Shown one piece after another: positions 9,070-18,439 of a stretch of 64,000 nucleotides of DNA (its first letter is position 1; every line of letters begins with the position of its first letter). This stretch comes from HGM04593 sp045646845 (lineage in GTDB: Bacteria; Bacteroidota; Bacteroidia; Bacteroidales; Bacteroidaceae). A model generated the notes under the pieces. It was not told the DNA's origin. It searched no databases and worked only from the letters and a program-made list of their open reading frames with translations. The stretch covers positions 1-64,000 of the forward strand of contig JAZRLO010000015.1 of NCBI GenBank assembly GCA_045646845.1. Direction: 5' to 3'. Made by a program: the position numbers and the translations under genes.

Positions 9070-9951
9070 ATGCAACTTATTGACGGAAAGGCCGTATCGG
9101 CAGCTATCAAGAGAGAGATTGCCGCAGAGGTAGAAAACATCATCGCCAACGGAGGCAAACGCCCCCACTTGGCTGCGATACTCGTAGGACACGACGGTGG
9201 AAGCGAGACCTATGTCGCCAACAAGGTCAAGGCCTGCGAGGAGTGCGGATTCAAGTCAACGCTTATCCGCTACGAAGACGACATCACCGAAGAGGAGTTG
9301 CTCAAGAAGGTTGACGAACTCAACAATGACCCCGACGTTGACGGTTTCATCGTACAATTGCCGCTTCCCAGGCACATCGACGAACAACGCATCACCGAAG
9401 CCATAGACTACCGCAAGGACGTTGACGGTTTCCACCCCGTCAATGCCGGACGTCTTGCCATCGGGCTGCCATGCTTCCTTTCAGCAACACCAAACGGCAT
9501 ATTGGAGCTGCTGAAATATTACAACATTGACACGAAAGGAAAGAAATGTGTTGTACTCGGCCGCAGCAACATCGTAGGCAAGCCAATGGCAAACCTCATG
9601 ATGCAGAAGCAGATACCGGGCGATGCCACTGTAACCGTATGTCACAGCCACACCGAGAACATTGCTGACGAATGCCGTCAGGCAGACATCATCATCGCAG
9701 CTCTGGGTCAACCGCATTTCCTGAAGGCCGACATGGTCAAAGAGGGCGCAGTGGTCATTGACGTAGGCACCACACGCGTACCAGACGCGACTCGCAAATC
9801 GGGATTCCGCCTATGCGGTGATGTCGATTTCGAGAATGTTGCACCCAAATGTTCATACATAACACCTGTACCGGGCGGTGTGGGACCGATGACAATCGTT
9901 TCACTGATGAAGAACACCCTGCTTGCAGGGAAACGCTCCATATACAAATGA
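9070..9951 (+). CDS. folD: methylenetetrahydrofolate dehydrogenase / cyclohydrolase
   Basis: A bifunctional enzyme of one-carbon metabolism that interconverts 5,10-methylene-, methenyl- and 10-formyl-THF with NADP. It is 293 residues with the expected motifs: YVANKVKACEECGF containing the catalytic lysine, VDGFIVQLPLPRHID, the dinucleotide-binding GRSNIVGKPMANL, and TPVPGGVGPMT near the C-terminus. Its stop codon overlaps the start of the next gene by four bases (ATGA). Confidence 0.97.
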   Translation: MQLIDGKAVSAAIKREIAAEVENIIANGGKRPHLAAILVGHDGGSETYVANKVKACEECGFKSTLIRYEDDITEEELLKKVDELNNDPDVDGFIVQLPLPRHIDEQRITEAIDYRKDVDGFHPVNAGRLAIGLPCFLSATPNGILELLKYYNIDTKGKKCVVLGRSNIVGKPMANLMMQKQIPGDATVTVCHSHTENIADECRQADIIIAALGQPHFLKADMVKEGAVVIDVGTTRVPDATRKSGFRLCGDVDFENVAPKCSYITPVPGGVGPMTIVSLMKNTLLAGKRSIYK

Positions 9952-11075
9952 GAACCACAGCTACGCGGTTAACCGCATTTATTTCACTCATGATTGCGCC
10001 CTTGATATCAATGGCGCAATTTCATAATATCCCGGTATGGGAAACAGACATCCTCTTTGCCGGAGACCTCATGCAACACGAAGAGCAGCTCAAAAATGCA
10101 AGGGGTTCGGACGGCACATACAGCTATTCATACTATTACAAACATATAAAAAAGACCGTACAGGAAGCGGACATAGCAGTGGCTAACCTTGAGACACCGC
10201 TCGGCAAATCGGGTTTCGGCGGCTACCCGGCATTCTGTGCCCCGGACAGTTTCCTGTATGCCGCGCTTGATGCAGGCTTCGACGTGATGCTTCTTGCCAA
10301 CAACCACTGCTTTGACAAGGGAAAGAAAGGTGTTATGCACACACTGGCCGTACTGGACTCCACAAAAACTTTGCATTGCGGTCTCTACCGTAACCAGAAA
10401 GAGCGCGAAGAGCGTTATCCGCTGCTCATCAACCACAACAACACCCGTATCGTGCTGTTGAACTATACTTACGGAACAAACGGCATTGAGGCACCTGCAC
10501 CTATTGTCGTGAACAGAATGGACAAGAAGGTGATGGCCAAGGACATCGCCAGAGCAAAAGAGATGCGCGCTGACTACATTATAGCGTGCATGCACTGGGG
10601 AGAGGAGTACCTGAGTATCGCACCCAGACATGTAAAGGAGATGGCAGATTGGCTTATCGAACAGGGCGTTGACCACATCATCGGCAACCACCCGCATGTC
10701 ATACAGCCGATAGAGATAAGGGATGACAAGGAGACTCCCGACAGGCATGCAGTGGTATATTCAACCGGCAACCTTGTATCGAACATGACAAAACGCGGCA
10801 GAGACGGCGGAATAATGGTGAGGATGAACCTCAGAAAAATACATGAATACCCACAACTCCACAAACTGGAATACATGTTCACATGGATTGCGCCGAGAAA
10901 GGAGAACGGAAGGCGCGACTTCACAATATTGCCGGCCGCAACAACGATAACGGACGACAGCAAATCCGGGAACAGGCTCAAGCAGTTTCTTGATGACAGC
11001 CGCACGCTGTTCAGGAAGCACAACAAAGGTAACGTCACGGAGTTCACGACCGACACGGTCAGGATAGGACGGTAA
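9948..11075 (+). CDS. CapA family protein (PGA_cap metallophosphoesterase-like)
   Basis: The start at 9948 overlaps the folD stop (ATGA) and gives a clean signal peptide (MRTTATRLTAFISLMIAPL..AQ), so the earlier in-frame ATG at 9849 is discarded. The mature 350-residue domain carries the PGA_cap motifs: DILFAGDLMQHEEQL, VANLETPLG, LLANNHCFDKGKKG, CMHWGEEY, HIIGNHPHVIQPIE and YSTGNLVSN. The family is named after CapA of poly-gamma-glutamate capsule synthesis, but most members are uncharacterised. No capB or capC homologues lie nearby, so a capsule role is not supported here. It is coupled to folD only by position. Confidence 0.85.
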   Translation: MRTTATRLTAFISLMIAPLISMAQFHNIPVWETDILFAGDLMQHEEQLKNARGSDGTYSYSYYYKHIKKTVQEADIAVANLETPLGKSGFGGYPAFCAPDSFLYAALDAGFDVMLLANNHCFDKGKKGVMHTLAVLDSTKTLHCGLYRNQKEREERYPLLINHNNTRIVLLNYTYGTNGIEAPAPIVVNRMDKKVMAKDIARAKEMRADYIIACMHWGEEYLSIAPRHVKEMADWLIEQGVDHIIGNHPHVIQPIEIRDDKETPDRHAVVYSTGNLVSNMTKRGRDGGIMVRMNLRKIHEYPQLHKLEYMFTWIAPRKENGRRDFTILPAATTITDDSKSGNRLKQFLDDSRTLFRKHNKGNVTEFTTDTVRIGR

Positions 11076-11102
11076 CAGAAGAGCGGCGTGACGCACCGGG
11101 AA

Positions 11103-11732
11103 CTACTCGAGCGTCTCGCAGACGAAGCCGTCAGATGTCCATCTATAAACAAGTCTTCTTAACAGAGGTGCCACAACGCGGGCATCATCTTCATTCATAT
11201 AGCCGGGCATCGTGTATTCAGCTACCAGAATATTACCTGGCTTGCCCAACTTCAAGGAGACAAGATACATGTCGCACATGTCAACATACTTGCCGACCGT
11301 ATCGGACGGATGGAAGAAATCTCTTATCGCAGGGGGAGTGAATAGTACCTTGTTCTCAATCCTATTCCACCCGAGGTCATAGAAGTCGATACGGCTGTCC
11401 TCAACTTCAGCCTTCACGCTGTTTATCACACATACCAAATGGCTTTCATTGTATGGCAAAAGAGCCATTTGTATAGAAGAGGAGGCGGAAGGACGGAGAA
11501 AAAGGTAATCGGTTGCCAATGTATCGAGGCGGCTGACACCGTCCAGCAGATTGGTAACCTTCGCCTTCATTCCTGCATCGACGTAATCAACAAGGTCTGC
11601 CCGCATAATCCCTGAAAGCATCGGAAGCACGTTGTCCGGAGCTGTCATGAACAACGCGCGCATCTCCTGTGCCGACACTTTAGAAGTCCCGCCAAGGAGC
11701 AAAAACAGCATTATCGATAAAAACTTTCTCAT
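11103..11732 (-). CDS. DUF3256 family exported protein
   Basis: A 209-residue protein with a signal peptide (MRKFLSIMLFLLLGGTSKVSAQ). MRALFMTAPDNVLPMLS, RADLVDYVDAGMKAKVTN and a C-terminal LLRRLVYRWTSDGFV fit the Bacteroidales family DUF3256, whose function is unknown. The start at 11732 overlaps the stop of the EamA gene by four bases, which argues against the longer frame to 11969. Last gene of the long minus-strand run. Confidence 0.75.
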   Translation of the reverse strand: MRKFLSIMLFLLLGGTSKVSAQEMRALFMTAPDNVLPMLSGIMRADLVDYVDAGMKAKVTNLLDGVSRLDTLATDYLFLRPSASSSIQMALLPYNESHLVCVINSVKAEVEDSRIDFYDLGWNRIENKVLFTPPAIRDFFHPSDTVGKYVDMCDMYLVSLKLGKPGNILVAEYTMPGYMNEDDARVVAPLLRRLVYRWTSDGFVCETLE

Positions 11733-12628
11733 TTCGAGCCCAAATATAGAAAGAATAATCCAATAATTATTAAAACAAGGTCCGCAACCTTGCTCTTTAT
11801 ATTCTTTTCGTGCAGTATAAACGCACCGAAAGCGAACGAAACAACCACACTGCCGCGACGTATCATGGAGACGACCGCTATAAGCGCTCCCTCCTGCGCC
11901 AATGACGAGAAGTAACAGAAATCGGCCATACCCAGAAAAAGCGAAATGAGAGGAATGGACCATCGCCATGAAAATTTACGCGAACGTTGAGCCGGATTGA
12001 CGGCATTCATGACAACGATAATGAGCCCCATCAACAGACACTGGTAGAGATTGAACCACGACTGCACCACAATGGGCTCTACAGAACGCATGAGGTACTT
12101 ATCGTACAACGCGCTTACCGCGCCGAACAGTGCCGCCAACGCCACAAAAGCGACCCAGCGGTTATTCACGAAATCTATTCCCTCGCGTTTTCCGCTGCGG
12201 CTCAACAGGAAAACGGAAACGATTGCTATCAATACACCTGCCCACTGATAGGCATTGAGTGTTTCTCCAAACAGGAACAGAGCCCCAAGCAGCACAAGCA
12301 CCGGACGGGTTGACTGTATTGGGGAAACAATGGTTATCGGAAGATGTTTAATGCCTATGTAACCGCACAACCATGAAAGAAGCACTATGACAGCCTTCAA
12401 AAGCAGTTTGAGATGTGTCAAGATGTCAATATCCGGAACGAACAGATGTCCCGATGTAATTACACCCGCATGCGACAGCAATATGAACGGTGCAAAAAGC
12501 AGCGTTGAAAACAGGGTATTGAGAAAAAGTACCGCCAATACAGAATTGTCCTTAAGCGACACCTTTTTAAAAAAATCATAACAGCCTAGCAGAGCCGCCG
12601 ACAGGAAAGCAAGGAGAGCCCACATCAT
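11729..12628 (-). CDS. EamA/DMT family transporter
   Basis: A 299-residue inner-membrane protein with about ten hydrophobic segments arranged as two EamA repeats (first half ending near FLLSRSGKREG, second half ending LVLIIIGLFFLYLGSK). Drug/metabolite transporters move small solutes such as amino acids or sugars, but the substrate cannot be read from the sequence. It overlaps truA by four bases and DUF3256 by four bases, so it is translated as part of this operon. Confidence 0.85.
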   Translation of the reverse strand: MMWALLAFLSAALLGCYDFFKKVSLKDNSVLAVLFLNTLFSTLLFAPFILLSHAGVITSGHLFVPDIDILTHLKLLLKAVIVLLSWLCGYIGIKHLPITIVSPIQSTRPVLVLLGALFLFGETLNAYQWAGVLIAIVSVFLLSRSGKREGIDFVNNRWVAFVALAALFGAVSALYDKYLMRSVEPIVVQSWFNLYQCLLMGLIIVVMNAVNPAQRSRKFSWRWSIPLISLFLGMADFCYFSSLAQEGALIAVVSMIRRGSVVVSFAFGAFILHEKNIKSKVADLVLIIIGLFFLYLGSK

Positions 12629-13374
12629 ACGAATATCGATTCAGGATATGTCACACTCACCAGGAAGAGAGCCTCGCCGGGAGCAGAATCACCGGCCTCG
12701 CCACGGGCTTTATTTTCTATCACGGCACGGAAGCCGTCAATACTCATTTTTCCCCTGCCGACCATAAGCAACGTACCTACTATTGCACGTACCATATTGC
12801 GCAAAAAACGGTCTGCCTCAATCTCAAAAACCCACTCGCTGTCACCGACCTGTTTCCATTCAGCATGCGTCACCTTGCAGTTGTTTGTCTTCACGTCGGT
12901 ATGCAGTTTGCTGAAACTGGTAAAATCGGTATATTCGTACAACAGGCAAGCCGCCTTGTTCATGGATTCAAAATCGACCGTTCCCGACACCCGGCAAGCA
13001 TACTTGCGTAAAAAAGGAGACTTCTCCGTCACCACACGGTACATATAGCGGCGTGAAACAGCATCGAAACGGGCATGTGCATCATCCTTGACACGACGCA
13101 CGTCGCTGACCGCAATATCGGGCGGAAGAATCCTGTTCAGTTTGTATATCAGCTGCCCGGCGTCAATTTCACATGGAAAATCAGCATGCGCGACCATACA
13201 TGCAGCATTCACGCCGCTATCGGTACGACCGGCACCGACAAGGGGTACAGGCTGGCGCATGAGTTTAGACAGGGCATCCTCAAGAACCTGCTGCACGGTT
13301 ATGGCATTGGGCTGCACCTGCCAGCCATGATAGGCGGCTCCGTCGTATGAAAAGTATATGAAATATCGCGACAT
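12625..13374 (-). CDS. truA: tRNA pseudouridine synthase A
   Basis: It makes pseudouridine at positions 38-40 of the tRNA anticodon stem. The catalytic aspartate is Asp52 in VGAGRTDSGVNA. YFSYDGAAYHGWQ at the start and FLRNMVRAIVGTLLMVGRG near the end are conserved family motifs. It is 249 residues, a normal length. It overlaps rsmE by one base. Confidence 0.95.
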   Translation of the reverse strand: MSRYFIYFSYDGAAYHGWQVQPNAITVQQVLEDALSKLMRQPVPLVGAGRTDSGVNAACMVAHADFPCEIDAGQLIYKLNRILPPDIAVSDVRRVKDDAHARFDAVSRRYMYRVVTEKSPFLRKYACRVSGTVDFESMNKAACLLYEYTDFTSFSKLHTDVKTNNCKVTHAEWKQVGDSEWVFEIEADRFLRNMVRAIVGTLLMVGRGKMSIDGFRAVIENKARGEAGDSAPGEALFLVSVTYPESIFV

Positions 13375-14075
13375 CAGATTTCATTCTTTAAAATGAAAGT
13401 ATGGCATGCCACTAAGGCCGCAGTCTCGGTACGCAGACGCGAGCTGCCAAGGCTTACAGGCCTGTAACCTGCCTTGATTGCCATTTCAACCTCCTCGGGA
13501 CTGAAATCACCTTCGGGACCTATAAGCACAGTAGCATCCTCACCCGGAACAAGCACATCCTTGAGCAGCACTCTCTCGCTGTCGTGGCAATGCGCAATGA
13601 ATTTCTCTCCCGGGCGTTCTTCCGCAATGAATTTCTTGAAATCCACCATTTCACCGACCGCCGGTTTCCTGTATTTCAGAGACTGTTTCATTGCAGATAC
13701 CACAATACGCTCCACCCTGTCGGTCTTTACCACCTTACGCTCCGAAAAACGGCAATTCAGGAAAGTCACGGCATCAAGACCAATCTCCGTAGCTTTCTCC
13801 ACGAACCACTCTATGCGATCCATGTTCTTTGTCGGAGCTATCGCCACATGTATATTTCCTTTCCACCCCTTCGGAACCTCAGTGCCCTCTACAGCCTCCA
13901 CGTAGCAATGCTTTCCTGAAACAGAAGCAACACGCGAGGTGTAAAGATTACCGGAACCATCGGTAATTTCAAGAGCATCCCCTTCACTCAATCTGAGGAC
14001 GCGAAGCGCGTGGGCCGCCTCCTCTTCGGACAGTTCCCAACTGTCCGCAATGTCCGGAACATAAAAAAGTGCCAT
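13374..14075 (-). CDS. rsmE: 16S rRNA (uracil1498-N3)-methyltransferase
   Basis: A SPOUT-class methyltransferase of 233 residues. The N-terminal PUA-like part has EEAAHALRVLRLSEGD. The C-terminal knotted SAM site is VLIGPEGDFSPEEVEMA followed by SLGSSRLRTETAAL. Overlaps of one base with truA and with the upstream nuclease gene show translational coupling. Confidence 0.95.
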   Translation of the reverse strand: MALFYVPDIADSWELSEEEAAHALRVLRLSEGDALEITDGSGNLYTSRVASVSGKHCYVEAVEGTEVPKGWKGNIHVAIAPTKNMDRIEWFVEKATEIGLDAVTFLNCRFSERKVVKTDRVERIVVSAMKQSLKYRKPAVGEMVDFKKFIAEERPGEKFIAHCHDSERVLLKDVLVPGEDATVLIGPEGDFSPEEVEMAIKAGYRPVSLGSSRLRTETAALVACHTFILKNEI

Positions 14076-14656
14076 TATTCCTTGTCGTTTTCTTCCGTAT
14101 CTGCTATTTCAGCTTCACCCCGATGACGCGAATCTATTTCCTCTTTCAACTTCATGGCAAGCTCGTAATTTTCCTCTTTCACCGCATTGTCCATAGCCAT
14201 TCTGAGCGTATTCTCGTCGGCCGCAGTAATGGGAATGGATATTGCTCCGTTCCGCTCATCCTGAACGCACATGCGGTTCAGAAGTTCCTCTTCGATATAT
14301 ATTGGCGACTCCGCACGCAGGGCGATGGCGATGGCATCACTCGTGCGCGCATCGACGACCCTTATGTCGGCACCCTGTCTATAACAGAGTTTCGCATGGA
14401 AAGTACCGTCACTTATATTGTCTATGAGCACATGCTGCAGCTCAATGCCGAATTCAGCCGTTATAGAACCGAATAGATCATGAGTCAGCGGCCTTGAGGT
14501 AGGAATGCCACGCATGGCGAAGGCAATGGCCTGCGCCTCCAAAAGCCCCAGAGCCACGATAATCTTCCTCAGCCCCTCCTTCTCCCTGAGCAGAAGTACA
14601 TGGGCACGCTGGTCCGAGACCTTGGACATAATATCGGAGACGACAAGCTCTACCAT
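14075..14656 (-). CDS. bifunctional nuclease (BFN/DUF151) with UvrB/UvrC motif
   Basis: A 193-residue protein. Residues up to about 140 form a BFN (DUF151) domain: LLLREKEGLRKIIVALGLLEA, then GIPTSRPLTHDLF and VVDARTSDAIAIALR. The tail has a UVR motif (NAVKEENYELAMKLKEEID). BFN proteins have been linked to nuclease activity in plants and bacteria, and the UVR motif mediates protein contacts in UvrB/UvrC. The combined form is usual in Bacteroidota and its cellular role is not settled. It sits 11 bases downstream of the permease gene. Confidence 0.85.
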   Translation of the reverse strand: MVELVVSDIMSKVSDQRAHVLLLREKEGLRKIIVALGLLEAQAIAFAMRGIPTSRPLTHDLFGSITAEFGIELQHVLIDNISDGTFHAKLCYRQGADIRVVDARTSDAIAIALRAESPIYIEEELLNRMCVQDERNGAISIPITAADENTLRMAMDNAVKEENYELAMKLKEEIDSRHRGEAEIADTEENDKE

Positions 14657-14667
14657 AACATCTGGAG

Positions 14668-15927
14668 TTATTTTGAACTTTTCTTATCCTTGAACATCAC
14701 CGCAAAGAGCAATGCTATCACCAGAGCGTAGCCTGCAAAGATGTACCACGCGGTTGACCACCCTTCGAAATTCGCAAAATGCGCGGTAAAGTGGTTCACG
14801 ACAGCCTGGGCCGCCAAGACTCCGATTGATGCACCGAGACCGTTCGTCATAAGCATAAAAAGTCCCTGCGCACTTGAGCGCATATTCTCCGGCACCTCAT
14901 TATCGACGAACAGAGAACCTGAAATATTGAAAAAGTCGAATGCCACACCATACACTACCATTGAGAGCACGAACAGAAGCACTCCGGGCATACCGGGGTC
15001 ACCGACCGCGAAGAAGCCGAAACGGAACACCCAAGCCAGCATGGCAATGAGCATAACTCTCTTGATACCGAATTTCTTGAGGAAGAACGGAATGAGCAGG
15101 ATACACAAGGTCTCCGAAATCTGAGACAATGAGATAAGCATATTGGTGTGTTCTACAGCAAACGTACCCTTGAACTGCTCCATTGAACCGAAGCCCTCGA
15201 TAAACATGTTGGCATATCCGTTTGACACCTGCAGGGCTGCACCCAGAAGCATTGAGAAAATGAAGAACAGAGCCATTCTCTTCTGTCCGAAAAGTTTGAA
15301 GGCATCGAGCCCGAAAGCCGCTGAAAGTGATTTTTTCTCGACACTCCTGTCAACCGGGCAATTGGGCAAAGTCAATGAGTAAACGGCAAGCAGTACACCC
15401 CATGCAGCAGATGTAAAGAACTGGCTGAAGGTATTCTGGAAACCGGTGAAATCAACTATCAGCATGGAAACGATGAAACCCACGGTTCCGAAAACGCGTA
15501 TCGGAGGAAATGCCTTGACAGTGTCCAGACCGGCCTTGGTCAGGACTGTATAAGAGACAGAATTGGACAATGCAAGCGTAGGCATATAGAAGGCAACACT
15601 CACCGTGTATGTCCAGAAAAGATCATTGAAGCCGACAGCATCACCCTTAGTCATGCCTATGTAACCTGTTATACCCATGAACACAGCTGCAACCGCATGG
15701 CAGAAAGCGAGTAGCCTCTGGGCAGGCACCCAACGGTCGGCTATTATACCCATTATTGCCGGCATGAAAATTGACACGATACCCTGAACCGAATAGAACC
15801 AACCTATGTCACTTCCCATTCCTACACCGCCGAGATAACGCCCCATCGAGGTCAAATATGCACCCCAAACGGCAAACTGCAGAAAACTCAATATTATGAG
15901 TTTCGTCTTTACATTACTATCTTTCAT
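14668..15927 (-). CDS. nucleoside permease, NupG-like MFS transporter
   Basis: A 419-residue, roughly 12-helix major facilitator of the nucleoside:H+ symporter group. The N-terminus (KLIILSFLQFAVWGAYLTSMG, YSVQGIVSIFMPAIMGIIADRW) closely follows the pattern of E. coli NupG and XapB. It would bring nucleosides across the inner membrane, feeding the purine salvage enzymes Hpt and Xpt encoded in this window. Exact substrate is inference. It has its own promoter-like site upstream. Confidence 0.85.
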   Translation of the reverse strand: MKDSNVKTKLIILSFLQFAVWGAYLTSMGRYLGGVGMGSDIGWFYSVQGIVSIFMPAIMGIIADRWVPAQRLLAFCHAVAAVFMGITGYIGMTKGDAVGFNDLFWTYTVSVAFYMPTLALSNSVSYTVLTKAGLDTVKAFPPIRVFGTVGFIVSMLIVDFTGFQNTFSQFFTSAAWGVLLAVYSLTLPNCPVDRSVEKKSLSAAFGLDAFKLFGQKRMALFFIFSMLLGAALQVSNGYANMFIEGFGSMEQFKGTFAVEHTNMLISLSQISETLCILLIPFFLKKFGIKRVMLIAMLAWVFRFGFFAVGDPGMPGVLLFVLSMVVYGVAFDFFNISGSLFVDNEVPENMRSSAQGLFMLMTNGLGASIGVLAAQAVVNHFTAHFANFEGWSTAWYIFAGYALVIALLFAVMFKDKKSSK

Positions 15928-15971
15928 ATGTCATCAATATTTATTAAGATGCCCCAGTAAAGGGACAACTG

Positions 15972-15979
15972 CAAATTTA
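15972..15979 (-). promoter_or_regulatory. promoter candidate for the nucleoside permease gene, -7 element
   Basis: The minus strand reads TAAATTTG (TAnnTTTG) 45 bases upstream of the permease start. It may also serve the downstream bfn-rsmE-truA run. Confidence 0.5.
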
Positions 15980-16029
15980 CCTTTTTATTCAAATTAAACC
16001 ATAAAAAAGATGAAGAAGTTCACCTTCAA

Positions 16030-16326
16030 TCATCTAAAAACAATATCTGTTATAACCTGCGCCTTTACAAAACCGTTCAGTTTATGTACAAGTGCCTTGC
16101 GGTTCATGAGAAGCTCCTGACGCAACACCGACGATGTCACCGAAACATACAGCACCTGGTTATGTATTCTCAGGTCCTTTGTGTATGACTGCACGGCCGA
16201 CCCAAGAACCTTTGACCAGGCTTGAATAAGACGGTATTCGTTCAACGGAGTCTCAAGCCCGTCCTCGCGGCACATCTGTCGGACAAGTTCAGCTATGGAT
16301 TTCGTCTCCCCTCTTTTCATACACAC
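16030..16326 (-). CDS. DUF721 (DciA-like) protein
   Basis: A 98-residue DUF721 protein with the pattern LIQAWSKVLG then VLYVSVTSSVLRQELLMNRKALVHKLN. DUF721 includes DciA, which loads the replicative helicase in bacteria lacking DnaC/DnaI, so the same role is possible here but not shown. It overlaps recF by ten bases, and this recF-DUF721 pairing suits a DNA replication or repair role. Confidence 0.8.
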   Translation of the reverse strand: MCMKRGETKSIAELVRQMCREDGLETPLNEYRLIQAWSKVLGSAVQSYTKDLRIHNQVLYVSVTSSVLRQELLMNRKALVHKLNGFVKAQVITDIVFR

Positions 16327-17429
16327 CTTTCCTTTACGAGGCTCACGCCCCCTTGTTCCACTTCAAAGAGTTTGTACTCACCGTCAACTTGTTCAAGAAT
16401 AGAATCAATATGCTCCCTATTGACATCCGTTATGAATATCTGTCCGAAATTCTCGCCGGCAACAAGATTCACGATACGTTCTACACGCCCGCTGTCGAGT
16501 TTGTCAAAAATATCATCGAGCAGCAACAGTGGAGTTTCGCCGCCTTTGCGGCGCAGGAAGTCGAACTGCGCGAGTTTCAAAGAAACAAGATATGTCTTGT
16601 TCTGCCCCTGCGAGCCCTCTTTCTTTATAGGATAGCCATTCAGTTGCATGACGAGTTCATCCCGGTGCGGACCTTTTGAAGTATAGCCGAGACGCCTGTC
16701 CTCGCCGCGTGTAGCGGCAAGCAGTTCTGCCAGGTCATTCTCATCCATATGCGAGCGGTAACGCAGGCTGACGCTCTCATTGCCGCCCGCCACAAACGCA
16801 TGGAATTCCGAGAATACCGGGACAAGTTCCTTCACGAAACGCCTGCGGGCCTCATGAATCGAGACTGCTTCTGCCGACATCATCTCCTCTATGAGCGAAG
16901 CCATTTCGGGGTCCGGTTCACGTTCCGAGCGCAACAGGACATTGCGTTGCTGAAGAGCCTTGTTATAACGGATGAGCGAGGCAAGATAATTCTTGTCATA
17001 TTGCGAAATCACCACATCCATGAAGCGCCGTCTCTCCTCGCTTCCGCCGGCAATCAGTTCATTGTCACATGGAGAGACCATCACCAGAGGTACCGTACCG
17101 ATATGGTCGGAAAGCCGGTCGTAAGGCTTGCCGTTCTTCTTGAACTGTTTTTTCTCCCCCCTTTTAAGACCGCATGAAATTTCATCAACCACACCGCTGT
17201 CGCTGCTGTAGTTTCCCTTTATCATAAAGAAGGGCGAGTCGTGCATTATGTTGGAACTGTCGGAAACGACAACCGCACTCTTGCAGAACGACAGGTAATA
17301 CACGGCATCGAGCAGATTGGTCTTGCCCATGCCGTTGCTCCCGATGAAACAATTGATTTTGGCGGACAAGGCAATGTCCACCTCATGCAGGTTCCTGTAG
17401 TTCAATAAAGATATGCCGTCAATTCTCAT
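16317..17429 (-). CDS. recF: DNA replication and repair protein RecF
   Basis: An SMC-like ATPase of 370 residues that loads RecA at gaps with RecO and RecR. Walker A is GSNGMGKTN at 30-38, the ABC-type signature region is GSQGQNKTYLVSLKLAQF, and Walker B is PLLLLDDIFDKLD. Here it is not next to dnaA or dnaN. A TATCTTTG element at 17485-17492 upstream could be its promoter. Confidence 0.95.
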   Translation of the reverse strand: MRIDGISLLNYRNLHEVDIALSAKINCFIGSNGMGKTNLLDAVYYLSFCKSAVVVSDSSNIMHDSPFFMIKGNYSSDSGVVDEISCGLKRGEKKQFKKNGKPYDRLSDHIGTVPLVMVSPCDNELIAGGSEERRRFMDVVISQYDKNYLASLIRYNKALQQRNVLLRSEREPDPEMASLIEEMMSAEAVSIHEARRRFVKELVPVFSEFHAFVAGGNESVSLRYRSHMDENDLAELLAATRGEDRRLGYTSKGPHRDELVMQLNGYPIKKEGSQGQNKTYLVSLKLAQFDFLRRKGGETPLLLLDDIFDKLDSGRVERIVNLVAGENFGQIFITDVNREHIDSILEQVDGEYKLFEVEQGGVSLVKERCV

Positions 17430-17484
17430 CGGTACAAAGTTGTTGGTTCATTCATTTACAGAAGTCACGGGAACATCTGTCGTG

Positions 17485-17492
17485 CAAAGATA
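17485..17492 (-). promoter_or_regulatory. promoter candidate for recF-DUF721, -7 element
   Basis: The minus strand reads TATCTTTG, a match to TAnnTTTG, about 55 bases upstream of recF. No -33 partner is clear at the usual distance. Confidence 0.45.
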
Positions 17493-17568
17493 CCTATAAA
17501 AAACAGAAGTTCAGCACGCAAAAAAGCAAAAAAAACCGATATAATTTTCAACCTATTGAGATTTTGAT

Positions 17569-17576
17569 TACTTTTG
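17569..17576 (+). promoter_or_regulatory. promoter candidate for the TPR membrane protein, -7 element
   Basis: TACTTTTG matches TAnnTTTG about 100 bases upstream of the chosen start at 17674. It is divergent from the recF promoter. Confidence 0.5.
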
Positions 17577-17673
17577 CATCCTGATTGTGGATAAAAGCGG
17601 AACACATAAACCCGTCTGGCGCAGACATTTCCGTTTTAAACGACAAATTGCAAATAATAAAAACGAAATAACT

Positions 17674-18339
17674 ATGAGCAAACAAAAAAACGAGACACCT
17701 ATTATTGCAGAGGAGATGCTCAGCAAATCCGAAGCATTCGTGCAGAAGTACAAAAAAGCAATCGTCGGAATTATAACAGTAACAATCCTTGCAATCGCAG
17801 GATTGCTTGCATACAACAACTTTGTACTTGAGCCAAAAGAGAACGAAGCTGCAGCAAACATCGTATATGCTCAGGACTATTTCGAGAAGGACAGTTTTGA
17901 GCTCGCATTGAACGGTGACGGTGTTAACCCCGGTTTCCTCACCATCATCAATGAATATGACGGAACACCGACCGCCAACCTCGCATTGGCTCAGGCCGGA
18001 ATCTGCTATGCACAGCTTGGCCAGTTCGATGAAGCAATCAAGACTCTCGAGCAGTACGAAGGCGAGGACAAGATCGTCGCACCCAAGGTAAAGCACGCTC
18101 TCGGCAACTGCTACTCGCACAAGGAGAACTATGACAAGGCCATAGAGTTGGTACTTGAGGCAGCAGACGAGGCAAAGAACATTGCAGTAACTCCATATTG
18201 CCTGTTCGATGCAGCAGCAATGTACGAGGCTAAGGGCAATGCAGCTGAGGCTGTAAAGCTTTATGAGAGAATCACAAAGGAGTACCCCAACTCACCTGTG
18301 GCTACGCAGGCAAAGAATCTTCTCGAGGCAGCGAAGTAA
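17674..18339 (+). CDS. TPR-containing inner-membrane protein (YfgM-like)
   Basis: The start MSKQKNETPI at 17674 is chosen over the frame opening at 17587, which lies only about 10 bases after the -7 element and has no good start codon. The 221-residue product has one transmembrane helix at about 32-50 (AIVGIITVTILAIAGLLAY). Its periplasmic domain of TPR-like repeats includes NLALAQAGICYAQLGQFDEAIKTL and AAMYEAKGNAAEAVKLYERI. The layout resembles YfgM, a Sec-translocon-associated chaperone helper, though that role is inference. A terminator separates it from ribH. Confidence 0.8.
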   Translation: MSKQKNETPIIAEEMLSKSEAFVQKYKKAIVGIITVTILAIAGLLAYNNFVLEPKENEAAANIVYAQDYFEKDSFELALNGDGVNPGFLTIINEYDGTPTANLALAQAGICYAQLGQFDEAIKTLEQYEGEDKIVAPKVKHALGNCYSHKENYDKAIELVLEAADEAKNIAVTPYCLFDAAAMYEAKGNAAEAVKLYERITKEYPNSPVATQAKNLLEAAK

Positions 18340-18360
18340 CTTGACTGCAGTTTAGAACAG

Positions 18361-18396
18361 AAGGCGGTATGTCGAACGGCAAACCGCCTTTTTTCT
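18361..18396 (+). terminator. intrinsic terminator after the TPR gene
   Basis: AAGGCGGT (18361-18368) pairs with ACCGCCTT (18383-18390), followed by TTTTTTC. A classic rho-independent terminator 20 bases after the stop codon. Confidence 0.85.
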
Positions 18397-18439
18397 TAGA
18401 TGAACGTTTACAGGATACAGAAAGAAAAAATATCATACC